A DNA stretch of 64,000 nt from Sipunculus nudus (lineage: Eukaryota > Annelida > Sipuncula > Golfingiida > Sipunculidae). Shown one piece after another: positions 11,983 through 24,550 of the stretch; within the stretch, counting starts at the first letter, position 1; each line of letters begins with the position of its first letter. The stretch covers positions 40,195,956 to 40,259,955 of the forward strand of contig CM049318.1 in assembly GCA_026874595.1 (NCBI GenBank), in the 5' to 3' direction. The position numbers were made by a program, and so were the translations under genes. Under the pieces are notes generated by a model. It saw only the letters and a program-made list of their open reading frames with translations, was not told the DNA's origin and searched no databases.

Positions 11983-14900
11983 AATTATATATATAGTTAT
12001 AACAATCCTCCGGGGCTTTCTTTATACAGAGTATCAGCTATCTCTGAATGATTGTCGTGACAGCGGCTTCTAATCCGTAAAATTTTGGCTTATGTATTTT
12101 AATCAGATGATATATATAGTGGGCACCTGAACGCCCTGACTATTTGAAAGCTTTATCCGAGTCACAAAGGTTAGGAATTCTGGCTTCCTTTCACTGACAG
12201 GTGATTGGTGATAAAGGCATTTAAATAAGGGACTGAGAACCCGGGCGTATCCAGGGTTTATAGGAAAAGGATTGGTCCAACCCAGATGAAATAATGAAAA
12301 AATAAAAGATCGGTAGGTACGGAAAGGAGGACAGGGGGCAAAAATTGGTATGAAACCCTTAGAAAAAAGGTTGCGGTGGTTGAAATAGGGAGGTCCGGAC
12401 GTCACCCCATCCCCCGGATCCGTTACTGAGGACAGTGACAAGGGACAGGGGACAGTGACATTGGTTAGGAGTGACCTTGATTTTGTGACACCTACATTTT
12501 CTTATATTTACAAAATGGTGCCACCTAAATTTTATCCATATTCACATGCATGCTTAGACAGAGAAATTCGGGTAAAATAACAGTTTCAGCTCAGCAATCC
12601 AATATATAACTAGGGTATAAAAAATGTTTTTTTTTTTTTTTTTGCCGATGGGCCATATACTAAGGTTGCAAGCTGTACAGTAAAAAGAGGGGCAAGTAAT
12701 TCGGTAAAATATTATAAATGCAGAGACCTCTGCAATGTTATTTTTTTCTTACTTTAGTTTCTTGATGATTAACATATTTGTAGTGAAAAAATGTTAAAAT
12801 AATTAAAGAAATAATTTGTCTTCCAAAATAAAATGAAATTGAAATATTACGCTAAGGTACTTAGATTAATCAGTTGAAATAAGGGAGGATTAGGGAATAA
12901 GAAAAATAATCGATGAAATATTACATAAAAAATGTTGAAGCAGAAACGCTTCACATTAAAGAGTTAAAACATTTGTTGTTTAATAGTTAAATTATATACA
13001 TGATAATATTATAGCAGATGGAACGCAACCTTATTTAAAGCCAGTTAAATACTTTAAAGATTTAGAACTACCTGTATTACAAAGCAGACAGTAATTAATA
13101 TAGAAAAAACTCCTATCGCTTTTGAATGTTGACTTTAAAATATGAATAAACCTTCTCTTATTAAGAATGGAAAAGGTAATGTCATGTATACAAAATAAAG
13201 TCAATCCGGTTATGTTCAAAGGCAGTATATGGGAGAAAAAAATATATATTTCAAGGAATTTGTCAGAAATTCCAGACTTAAATATTAAATGGTGGCTCAG
13301 GTATTCTACTCCGCATAATTTTGAAAACCTTTTTTTACGGTAGAAAGGGATTTCATGTTCAGAGCTTTGAAAAAAATCAGTTTTCGCCATATCATCCCAC
13401 TGAATTGATATATGCAGAATTTATACATAATTATTTTCGGAGCGTTTCCACATAAAAGTGTAAAACATAGAATAAAAAATATAGATTAAGTACCAGGAAG
13501 TATTTATTGCCTTTTAAATCATGGCTTGACACTATATCTAGAGTGTTTCAATATCCTTGACTTACCTGATGATCGGGTCGCATCCCGTGAAACAGTCTGT
13601 AATACAAAGGCTGTGGTGTTCAATTCTTTTAATGTCTTGACCAAAGTGTATCAGACATGACGAAGCACATGGCAGTGGCACAGATATAATACACACACAC
13701 ACACAAAAAAGGTGGCTCACATATCTGAAAAGACATGAAGTTAAATACATACCAAGTGTTAGCACATATCAGAAATACATGGCACAAAATAGAAAAGAAA
13801 TGCTTACAATATCTATGACAATAAACAGACATGTAAAAAATGATTACAATATATTATAAACGTGTGTCAAAATGTTTACATAACATGTGACAATAAACAA
13901 AAACTTGTTGACATATGTCCTTTGTTACTCCAGTTGAAAGTTCAATATTCACATATTACTGAAAAATATCAATCTGTAATCATATCAACTTGTATCAATA
14001 GTTTACAAAATATCCGAGATTCGAATAACATATACCCATAATATGTCAACATTCATAAATACACTAAACAAAATACATCATCATCATAATAATCACTAGG
14101 CAATATCTTAGAGCAAGCTCTATAACCCAAAGGTATACACGTACATATGGACCACTTCTCCTGAATCCATGGACCTCTTACTGACCATTACAGACTGCTG
14201 GACCATCCAGGGCTCACACTGCAACCACTGCTCACACTAAAACCCTAGAACAATTCCTTGAAATGTCAGGAATGCATCTCTATATATTACTGGTATGAGC
14301 CATAAAATAAATACTGCCGTCAAGAACCACACCACTTGATTCCTAAATACATGATTAACTCCAGGAATTAATATAAAATTCCTACTAATAAATGGGAAAA
14401 GCCTCGGCAGATTATCATATATAGTACAGATTTAAGCACACTGATTAAACAACCCTGACATGTCTTTACATGTATCTGCTTCTGACACAAGCAAATAAAA
14501 CTCTACAGCGACAATTCCTAGTCTTTTCTAGCCCAAATATACTGTTACCCACAAAATACAAGACACTGTTACCCAGTCGAAACACACGATAAATATTCAT
14601 ATGTCCGATAAAACCATTTACTCCATTGCAGCTAACGCGTTTCCGGTACATGGGGCTTTTTCATCAAACGTTCAGAATCGACGATAAATCAGCAATGTCG
14701 ATCAAGTCCTGTGCTTCCAGTAACTTAATTCCTGAACATACATAGTACAACCCTACGCTATACACATTAAAAATTAAGCTTTAGTTATACTTACAAAACC
14801 AGAAAAATTGCACCACGGCTTCAGCAAATCTCTGCGCGCTCACATCGTGTTAGGGCCCTTTTCCATGCGCGCGGAAACGCGCGCGGGTGAGTCTTCTTGT

Positions 14901-14995
14901 GGAGGTCAAGGACGCGAATGCAGTCTGCTTGTAGCCGCCCCAGCATAAATCATGGTGACAAATCATACTTAATTGCTGCTCTACTTTTCCACTTT

Positions 14996-15066
<71 letters not shown>

Positions 15067-16820
15067 CCCGTCCGCATGTAAATAGTAAAAAAAAAAGTGT
15101 TCGTTCATGCAAATATTACGAAAGTTATAAAAGCATGCATGAATACAGTAAACTGTACATAACAGATACATGCGCAACATGTCACCGGGAACGCTTGAGG
15201 ATGGGGAATCCCTTGTAAAAGCACGTCATGCAAAGGGGGGATTCCGCGGAAACGCGCGCGTGGAAAAGCTCAATTCAGCGCGTTTTTTTTTTCAGCGCGC
15301 GGGGCCTTAGCCAATACCTGAACTTTCCGTAAAAAGTTTACCGTAAGTATAAAAAATGTAATCCGGGGCTGCCGCTAGGTGGCTCTGCCATATTTATATA
15401 TATATATATATATAATATATATATAATATATATAATTTATTTATATAATATATATATATACTTTACTCTTACTGCGCTAACCACCATACATGATATAAAA
15501 TGGACTCGATACAACCATCATTGATAACCACTAACCACGTTATTTTATCACATAATGAAACTCTGAGTTTTCCATTGTTCTGGCAAATAAAAAAATTAAA
15601 GCAATCCATTATGCACATTTGGGATAACCTCGACATTGGTTTTCAAAAGCTAAACACCAAAACAGTAAATGATACCACTCAGCATGCTATATAGCCACTG
15701 CCGCAGCACTTTAATAGGAGACACAGTCGGGGACATAAAATAACAGCCGCTTACTTTTAACCATAAAACCTCGTTTAACTATATTTAAATCATCAATAGG
15801 GATCAAAACGCGATATAAAACTGTAACAAATAATATTTATAACATATATCAGATAAAACTGAGGCTCAACATTTGTCTAAATTATCATGTTTTCGATAAT
15901 CATGCATTATTTGTTTTTTGTCACTTTTTGCAGATAATTTACTGACTGCTTGTTAACCCATAAAACCTTGAATAAACCAAGTTTAATGTGAAATTATAAT
16001 GGCAAAATAATTTTAACTACCCTGACTCATAATTTATGTCATTTATATATGTACAAGGAAATATTTCCTGGGGTTATAAACGTTTATCAGGTGTAGTTCA
16101 CTAACCCAAAACTAATTAAAATAACAAATTATTTGCAGTATCGTTATGTAGCACATGGGGGGGGGGGGGGGGGCTTTCAATATATCAAATGTCTACCACC
16201 ACGTGGTATCTGATATTAAGCTTGTTTTGCAAAATTTAACATGTTATTGTATTCTATTTAAAACATATTCAATTTTTAGGGTTATCTTTGCTTCTAATAA
16301 ATACTTTTTGATTTTATCGAGCGTTTTTAATCAGTCATTTTCTATTAAATTAATATTTCCAGTGGTAACATAATGATCAAAATATTCCCACTGAAAACAC
16401 GGTGAGTTTGTTATGCTGGTCTATTTCAACGCGTGCAGGCTCGTAGGCATCTCGCCCACGGCTGTCATACATTTGCAAAGACGGCCTATATTACGACGAA
16501 TATGCAACAATAGATGGGTTATTTCCAGATAACCCAGTATTCTTGCTAATGTCTAAGGAATATAGAATAATCGTGAATAAACTTGCTCAAGTATACAGTA
16601 TATTGTATCTCAAGGACCTACCAAGTCTGCCTGCGACCTCTTGGATTACCATATCATTCGAATGTTTATTAAGACCGTTCTCAAAACAGAACGGTTTGAG
16701 CTCAAGACTGTTTTCGGATGTACACTGTAACCCACCAAGGTACAGTAGACCCGTACATTTTTAACCAAACACTCACGGGGAGGTTGAGGGTCAAATATGC
16801 TGATTTTTTATCTGTTTGAC

Positions 16821-16869
<49 letters not shown>

Positions 16870-17288
16870 GTTATAATAATAAGATAGAACATGTTTATGA
16901 ATACATTAGGTTAATGATACATTACCTAGATAATCCTGGTCTCGATAAACAATTAACCACAGAAAAAGAACCCTGCCTATACGGAACAACAGCATTTTCA
17001 TGCAGTTTTTAAGGCAACCCTGAAGTAAGAGACTGTAAACATGAACACTGTAACACCATTTAATGCAAGGTAATACCGCCCCGTCTGTGGTATTCACATT
17101 ATCCTGTCACCCCCACAATAAATGAATCATCCAACAGAACGCCGCACTTTCCAACTGGTTAGTACTTTTTTTTTAATATCACAGCAAACATGCGCGCTTG
17201 GTTATATATAACGATGTACTTGCCTGAAAGCATACTGCTGGTGAGTAGAAGTGGTCTACGTTTGTTGGTTTATGCAAATTTCATAAGG
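11286..17288. other. Long intergenic stretch without a recognisable gene
   Basis: No conserved coding region was found. The stretch contains (TA)n near 11955-11993, 14999-15065 and 15391-15465, a G-run at about 16157-16173, an (AAT)n tract at about 16823-16868, and the GCGC-rich inverted-repeat unit at 14851-15309. Phrases of the YIYIYI type in translation come from TA microsatellites. TATATATAA at 17203-17211 lies about 80 bases before the PGRP copy 2 start and is a possible TATA box. Confidence 0.55.
14851..15309. repeat. Possible inverted-repeat element with GCGCGC ends
   Basis: The left end starts TAGGGCCC followed by TTTTCCATGCGCGCG. The reverse complement of the right end starts TAAGGCCCC and later contains TTTTCCACGCGCGCG. 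The interior holds a (TA)n expansion. No matching target duplication is visible, so a transposon identity is only suggestive. Confidence 0.35.
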
Positions 17289-17611
17289 ATGGGTGCAGCT
17301 GGAACTCTTCTTCTGTTTTTAATGGTAGGGGTTTTCCTTCCAGAGGGTAATTATACGTGAATACCATGTATTATAAGTAATATCAACTCTCTATATCGTC
17401 TATCAGTAATGAATAAGAATTTTCAATATACCCATGGGTCCCTCAGAGTTATTTTGAAAATTAAGAAGATATAGCGTAGATACTTTGCGTAGATTTTTGC
17501 AATTTTCGAAAATAAGACCATTGCAAAACCGAGAAAATATATTAATCGTATACTTCAACTCCGCGAATTATAAGCCTATACCGTATATATATATACATGT
17601 TTGTTGTGCTT

Positions 17612-17649
<38 letters not shown>

Positions 17650-19057
17650 ATAAACATATTTTTTATATAAGATATATACTACCTGACATGATTAATTAAC
17701 CTTTTGATATGACGGAACATTATGTTTATAGATGGAACAGCTTGTGATATGGTCAGTCGGAGGGATTGGGGAGCGGCTCGTCCCCGGAGGACCAGTCGCA
17801 TACAGACACCTGTGCCGTACGTGTTCATACACCACACCGCCACGTCAGGCTGCGGGTCCTTGTCGTCATGTGCAAAGATCGTACGTGCCATCCAGAAGGT
17901 CCACATGAAAAATCGAGGTGGGGTTGGCAAGCATAATATGTACAGCCATATTGAGCAATTTCATCTACATACATTTAAATTATAACTCTGAAGAAAAACA
18001 ATGTAAATTCACAACAGTCTGTTTCACAGGATGCAACCCGATCATCAGGTGAATGTGGCCTAGTCTGTAGGCCATAGAGCACTTTACAACGGAGGGTAAC
18101 CCTACCTTCTATACATTTAAATATATATTTTGTCTTTGTATATAAAAAAATGAATAATTACAGAGGGTATCAAATCAAATAGACATGGGTAAGTATTTTT
18201 TTTTAAGAAACGGTCCATTTAAGTTATGTAACGGTCATTCCAGGAGATTTTTCTTACGTCAGAAAGTTGATTCAAAGAGCGTGATAAATACCACCCCATT
18301 ATCTACAAAACTGTCTTTTATATGTTTTACATAACAGGTTGGAATGACATCGGGTACAGCTTTCTGGTTGGTGGAGATGGTAGGGTGTATGAAGGTCGAG
18401 GTTGGGGTATTGAAGGATCACACACCAAGGGCTACAATCGGAAATCGATTGGCATTTCTTTCATTGGAAATTTCGTTAATGATTCCCCGACCCAAGTAGC
18501 ACTGAGAGCCGGAATGACCCTGATCAGATGCGGAGTACGGAGCGTAAGTTACAAATTATCCGAGGCCATGTTATATGTATTCTGGAACTTATTATTATTT
18601 AAAGAAATATGCTTTTTTCCAAATAAAAAAAATAAGCCAATCCAATTTGCAACTTAGTTCTCTGTTTATCATCACACAATGTGACATGACAAAGCTATTC
18701 GTTACTTTAATAAACTTTAATAACTTGCCATAATTTGTTAGATCATTAAATAATTTTTTCATATTAACATTTAATAGTTTCACACTGATATTAGTCCAAA
18801 TAAATATCCACTCTTAATATCCTGAAAAGATCTAATGAAATCTCACGTGAAACTCATAATCTCTCATGGATTAAAAAAGCACTGTCATATGGAAGAAGAG
18901 ACTAGGATTCTCAGATTATTTTCATCTTTAACAGAAGCAGATCACACAGCAGTACAGGCTCCTTCCTCACAGTCGCGTGTATCGGACCGCGTGTCCAGGA
19001 GCGAGACTCGCCGCCATTATAAAACACTGGCCAGGATACGGCACAAAAGGGGTATAG
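17289..19057 (+). CDS. PGRP: Short secreted peptidoglycan recognition protein (predicted amidase), copy 2, intact
   Basis: Exons 17289-17346, 17732-17917, 18338-18543 and 18941-19057 join in frame through GT-AG introns (phases 1, 1, 0) to give 188 aa. Residues 1-19 are a hydrophobic signal peptide. The rest is one PGRP/amidase-2 domain. The five residues needed for zinc-dependent N-acetylmuramoyl-L-alanine amidase activity are all present: H53 in FIHHT, Y88 in IGYSF, and H160, T166 and C168 in HSRVYRTAC. The His-Thr-Cys spacing is that of catalytic PGRPs. C60 and C66 fit the conserved domain disulfide. The expected role is secreted cleavage of the peptide stem from bacterial peptidoglycan, in immunity or symbiont/food-bacteria control. 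The start ATG is chosen because it opens the signal peptide and exon 1 has the same 58-nt length in copy 1. It is the only intact PGRP of three in the window. Confidence 0.92.
17584..17645. repeat. (TA)n microsatellites in PGRP copy 2 intron 1
   Basis: Short and then longer TA runs lie upstream of exon 2, in the same intron as the tract in copy 1. Confidence 0.9.
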
Positions 19058-19990
19058 AAGGAAGTAGGCGTGGTCATTTGCTGATGACGTCACAACGGGC
19101 ATTCCTGGTTAGGAGACGTCACAAATGGTTGATTCATGTATTCTAAAAAAAAAGACTTGATCTAAATAGATATATAGACAAGAAGAAACATTCAGTTGCT
19201 TCACCGAATTTACAAAATTAACATTTCGGGCGACGGAAATAATGGAAAAATTAAATTTCATCTAATTATTTGGTTATTCAAATTATAAAGTGGCGTTATG
19301 CTGAAATAATAAAATAGGCCGGGTTGAAAAAGAATACTAAGATGAATATCATATAAGCAAATAAATGCAGAATAAAAACATTTGTTACAAATGTTACATT
19401 TGTTGTTTCTCGGGCATCCGTGCGAATTTTCATGATGACCACATAGTCCCCGTGTACACTAAATTCAGTTGACATGGTCTTCAGAAGAGTGTTCTCCGCT
19501 ATTATATGCAGCGTATCCTAGAATTTTCTTCTCGGGAAAGATCAGCTGCAGGTACCCAGTTTTGCCCCTTTGCCCTCCACGTATTCCTCAGCTGATTCAT
19601 CTCTTTTATTATCATTATCGTGTTGTAGCCCGGCGATGCATGTACTGTGTTCATGTTTACACCCTCCAGTTTATTATTGTTCAAAAACAATTAATAATAT
19701 GCAATAACGTGTTAATAAAGCCACACTTGACTCCGTTATTAACATTATGTAATAATTTAGGTTTATCATTAAATAATTAAATATGGGAAAGAAATAAGCT
19801 TAGAAACAAGTAAAGATTCATATTATATGAAAAAAGATACCTTTTCAATGCTTGGCATTTAGGCTCATCTAATTCCATAAGAGAAATTAGGGTTTCGAAC
19901 TGATGGCCGATCCAGTCATAATTAATGTAAAATGCATATTTTGTCAGAAGACTACGCTGTAGATCATCAAAATTCTCATAATACATACAT

Positions 19991-20054
<64 letters not shown>

Positions 20055-20840
20055 CATATGGGTCTGTTTCCCCGAGTTGAAAACTTTTTAATCTTTTAAA
20101 AATATAAACCTCTATCTCAGTATAGGTAGAATAGGGGTTATATACCACCCCCACCCCCCTCATCCCCCACTATTGAGCTTGGGGAGCGGGTTAATGTAAT
20201 CATCCCCTTGTTATTGAGAGAATAATATTTAAATATTGGAAATGAAACACATTAATAATTAGAATATAAGACTTTAGTTCAATTTCTGAGTTTACTATGG
20301 AATATTATATATCTAAACCTGGTCTAGAATTAACATATACATGAAACATAACACCTTAATATTTTAAACCTTATACGTGATTAGTATATATTGAAATATA
20401 GACACAGACAATCAAATGTATATATATATATATAGACAGTGATCGCAACTGCAGACCCGACATCCATGCACAACAAAAGAGCTGAAATCGTCTCCACCTG
20501 TAGGCACAGAGCTTAATTCCGCTATGATAAAGTTAAAGATGCCCCTGATTAAAACTGTTTGAATAGACCGACCTATGTCAGAAGCACTTGGGCCTTAACA
20601 AAATTCGAGTTTTTGAACCTTCTGCCCTCTATCACCACCACTCTAATTTTTCATGTCAATCTCTGAGTTTAATGTATATTGCCCAGCCACCGTACCATAT
20701 TATAAAGCTTTCTACACTGAAACCATCATTGCTCATAACAAGGTTCCTCCTCCGGATTGAACATGACTTAATGAGTAGCCTGAATTTCCCTGTAGATAGA
20801 TCTCTACATAAACTGTCACTATATAATTTATTGATTGCAT

Positions 20841-20919
<79 letters not shown>

Positions 20920-21022
20920 CAAAACCAAGGGGTTTTAAAGTGCTCAACTAATACTAGGAGCTGTATTTCCTCCTGACTAACTACAAATCCCCTGGATCAA
21001 CTATAAGGAGCCCCGGCAAGAC
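19058..21022. other. Intergenic: PGRP 3' flank, microsatellites, dispersed repeat
   Basis: The first 350 bases resemble the 3' flank of PGRP copy 1, including a TGACGTCACA phrase and a GCAAATAAATGCAG phrase near 19360. (TA)n tracts lie at about 19987-20050 and 20844-20913. No gene is supported. Confidence 0.55.
20160..20440 (-). repeat. Dispersed repeat, inverted partner of 1890-2165
   Basis: The reverse complement aligns to 1890-2165 with scattered substitutions and small gaps. It is noncoding and adjoins TA microsatellites, as the partner does. Confidence 0.6.
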
Positions 21023-21094
21023 CACTCAGTGTTCCTGACGAGTGAGGGCCCGCAGGGGCCCTTACGAAACAGAGCTGTCGAACACAAGTAAGTG
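21023..21094 (+). ncRNA. Type I hammerhead ribozyme
   Basis: All conserved core parts are present in order. Stem I strand GTGTTC (21029-21034) pairs perfectly with GAACAC (21080-21085). CTGACGA is at 21035-21041. Stem II is GTGAGGGCCC with GGGCCCTTAC (21042-21051 with 21056-21065, one G-U wobble) and a GCAG loop. GAAA is at 21066-21069. A short stem III (ACAG with CTGT, two-base AG loop) is followed by C at 21079, the expected cleavage position. Outside the inner stem I helix an asymmetric internal loop is followed by CAC/GTG pairing, as in natural hammerheads with loop contacts. Both ends leave through stem I, so it is type I. The very short stem III is typical of animal copies carried by retroelements (retrozymes, Penelope-like elements), where dimers form. 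Self-cleavage is predicted, not shown. Confidence 0.88.
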
Positions 21095-21149
21095 TGTTTA
21101 AGTCCTAAATATATATAATATATGTGTGTGTGTGTGTTGCCGCCAGTTC

Positions 21150-21365
21150 ACCACTATACACGTTATATGATTCTATGTGTGAATAAACACAATTAAAGCG
21201 TTCATGTTTACCATAACAAGACCTCGTGACCGGAGGTCCGATCTTGTGCATGCGCAATAACTGTCAACCAAGGACAAGAGATATATCGGTTTCACATCGG
21301 CTTTACAAATCTTGATTTGTAAAGATGCGCTGTACGTCCACTAGATGGTGTGCGAGGTTACCAAG
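21150..21365 (+). repeat. Dispersed repeat downstream of the hammerhead, partner at 53240-53475
   Basis: Similarity by eye to 53240-53475 in the same orientation. Shared elements in the same order are a GATTCTATGTGTGAATAAA-like start, a GATCTTGnGnATGCGC phrase, an AAATCTTGATnTGT phrase and a CCACTAGATG phrase. It may be the body of the element that carries the ribozyme just upstream, but that link is inference. Confidence 0.5.
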
Positions 21366-21845
21366 TGATATATAAGTTACGGGTGTGTCAGACTAGGAAG
21401 AGGAAGAAGCGAGAACGAACCATCGAGGGTGGTGCTACTCCAGGACGAGGGTCTCACACCGAGGCGTCCCACAGTAATGACTTCCATGTTGGGTGTTTCT
21501 GCACCTGTACAGAGTTTCTGATCAGGTTAAAATAACAAGGGTGGTTGCCTTAGCATAGACTGATTTGCTGTGAGGTTCCTTTTTAATTGGTGGAAGGAAA
21601 TACTCAACAATGGTGCAGTCATGTGTGTTATATTTGTGGGCTCGAAACACTCGATTAACATACAGAGCAAACACAACTCCAACAATGGCGGACACAAACT
21701 TGTTTATCTCGTGCACATGCGCAATGCTATAGGCGCACTATAGATGGAGACACATTAGTAAAACGTAAGTCCACGAGATGGCGCGACCGGCTGAGCCGTA
21801 TAAAATGTTCACTTTACTAATATACTACAATGTGGGGTTTGATCC

Positions 21846-21847
<2 letters not shown>

Positions 21848-21929
<82 letters not shown>
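21848..21929. repeat. (TC)n(TA)n compound microsatellite
   Basis: A run of CT repeats passes directly into TA repeats. Confidence 0.95.
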
Positions 21930-21931
<2 letters not shown>

Positions 21932-22642
21932 TATTAAATTGTGTGCGAGTTAACAAATGAACACATACACAAAAATGCAAAACAAAGTATGGTGGGACAT
22001 TCCTATCTTAAACCTTGTTTAAGATTTTAAGCTACAATAATTTGTAATATTGTTCATACTTTTAAGTATGTGAAAGGTTAAGATTCAATCATATTCGGTT
22101 GTGAAGGAATGAGAACACATGGTAATATTTGCTTCCATATCATGTTATCTGTGTAAAAAATGTATGGCTAATTTTTTAAGGAGATTGGTTCCTTATATCT
22201 ATATGATTTTTGATTTCTTAGTAATCAAACACGTCATATTCAAATCATTAATATTTCGAAGACAGATAAATGATGGCTTTGGATATGAATGAATAAAAGA
22301 CCACTCATTCTGCACTAGAGAGTTATCTCACGCTGTTATATGTGGCGGAGAACCCCCTGGAGGGTTGCTTGTAAACTGATCTAATATCGGTTTAATAATC
22401 TATGTACCCAGAACAAAGTCCTCTAGATGGGCTCCTCTTGCAGAGACTATGTTCTTCGTTTATCGATAAAATACTTTAGAACAAATATATTACAAGAATT
22501 GTATACGCCTGGATTACAGTTAACAATTTAGAAGGAAGGCATTCCTGGCACCGGTAAGTTTCATATTTTAAACAACAAATCCTGGATCAAGGTATTAATT
22601 TACTTAAAAGGTCTATAACTAAGTTTTGAAGAAATTATTTCG

Positions 22643-22686
<44 letters not shown>

Positions 22687-23563
22687 ATTGCTGTTTTTTG
22701 CATTTCTCTTTCAATCTAGCTGGGCCCTGTAAAACCCCGGGCAGTGAGAAGTGACCAATTTGCCCTTTGGGGAAATTTGTGGTCATTATATGAACGTACA
22801 TGTAATACCAGTGAAAACAACAAAAATATTGCTTTATTCTATATTTATCTGCTCAATTTGTTATTCACCTTGGTATTCTTGTTACATCTGGCCGATGTCT
22901 GTTAAAACTTTTGTTCTGTTTCAAACCCTCGTTTTGTCTGAATAAGAATATTAAACGTTTCTATTGCGTTGTTTCATCCGTAAAAGCGGTCACTATAGTG
23001 TATATAAGTTCCTTGAAAAAAATATACAGAGCCGAATATTATTTCTTGTCTATATTTTTATTGAGAATATCCAAGAAAACTATCATCTACCAAGCAACAG
23101 GTCCGTTAAAAGCATCTGTGATCATGAATCGACGTGGTGGCACTGTTAAAAATATAAAAAAGAATCCTTTTCGAAGCGAACGATACGCCAACACCATAAA
23201 ACAATGATAATTATGTCTATGTGGAGCCACAAATTATAATATGGGTATAAAACTGGGGACCACGCAATCTTAGGAATGGCGAGCAATGGAGGGGGTCATT
23301 TAACATTCACGGAAGCTATGTATTTTTTCCCGAATATCAATCGATCAACAGTTTTTGTCAATGTTGTTCTATAAAAGATTCATATTTATTATAATAACAA
23401 ATTGTATGGCATAAGAATATTGATCTTATATGTTATTTATTATGTGGTTTTATTCAATAGATCTTTTGGACTGAAGCTGTCACAAAAATATAAAAGAAAT
23501 TCCAAATGGCAATTTTTTAGCACATCACTTGACAAATAATATATGTATAAATTGATAACTTAC
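21930..23563. other. Intergenic; no last exon found for PGRP copy 3
   Basis: Nothing recognisable as a gene. The minus strand was read specifically for the PGRP exon 4 signature (HSRVYxTACPG, as in the other copies) and it was not found. A (TA)n tract lies at about 22645-22682. Confidence 0.5.
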
Positions 23564-24550
23564 GCGTCGTACTCCGCAGCTGATCAGAGCCTTTGCGGCG
23601 TTCAGTGCTGCCTGGGTCGGGGATGCCCAGACGAAATTTCCAATGAAGGAAATAGCAATTGATTTTCTGTTGTAGCCAAAGGTGTGTGCTCCTTCAATAC
23701 CCAAACCACGACCTTCATACACTTTGCCATCTCCACCCACCAAGAAGCTGTATCAAATGTCCTTGTACCCTGTTACAACATATAAAAAAACACGATCATA
23801 CAATATATGCATTTATGCAACAGTATTTATCACTATCTAATTATCGGCCTTCGACCTTACGGCAAGACACTGAAATAGCCATTTCCCAGTGTGAATCGTA
23901 GGTTACTAGTATTTAATAAAACGCACGATCGATAGTCAAGGGGCGCTTGCTGCTTATAAGAGATCTGCTTCCCGTCGTAAGATGTTTAAAACCTTTTGGA
24001 AAAAAGTTGCTATAATAAATCTTTGAAAACCGCACTCAATGTTCATATGGCGCCACTGGAGTGACTGCATGGTTCTTGTGCATGACCATGAAGAGCAGCA
24101 GGTCCCGGTGACGGTGTGATGAATGAATACAAACGGCACAGGGGTAGGAATGCGTGAAAACCTCCCCCGTGGACGGGCCGCTCCCCACCTGCTCCGACTC
24201 ACATAATTACAGGCCGTCCCACCTGTGATGTTAATGATGAAGACAAAAAACAGTAATGCTCACATGCACCTAATATTTCGTCAAATTTTTAGTCCTTCAC
24301 ATGCCAATGGCAATTTATATTTTGTTAACAAAGATAAAAAATAACTCTCAATCCTTATGAATGATATATTTGTTCCGGATACGATATAACTAATATATTG
24401 CTATACAAGTAATTTCATGCAAATACATTTTACAATTGGTGGTTAATATATGTGCTTGCACGCACGTGTGTTTGTGTGACTGAGCTAATCTTGCGTACCT
24501 TCAGGCAGGAGGAAGCCTACCATAAACAGCAGAACAAAAGTTGCGGCCAT
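23564..24550 (-). pseudogene. PGRP: Peptidoglycan recognition protein, copy 3, nonsense-mutated and truncated
   Basis: On the minus strand three PGRP exons are visible: 24550-24499 (signal peptide MAATFVLLFMVGFLLPE), 24222-24031 (with PFVFIHHTVTGTC) and 23769-23564 (with YSFLVGGDGKVYEGRG). The third has the same 206-nt length and the same GTAAGT donor context as in the other copies. In exon 3 the glycine codon of the GYSFLVGG motif is TGA (23755-23753), so translation would stop there. No exon 4 with the second zinc His and Cys could be found in the 1.5 kb beyond. The donor after exon 2 (GTTTTC) is weak. The copy lies on the opposite strand from copies 1 and 2. A distant or diverged exon 4 cannot be excluded, but the nonsense codon alone makes the copy look dead. 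Confidence 0.83.

Noticed and set aside
13560-18060. Short inverted similarity between 13563-13600 and 18020-18055 (GATGATCGGGT-type words next to GTTTCAC)
   Set aside because: Only about 35 bases are shared; too short to define a feature without genome-wide counts.
19987-20050. Long YIYIYIYI-type open frames here and at many other places
   Set aside because: They are translations of (TA)n microsatellites and carry no protein signal.
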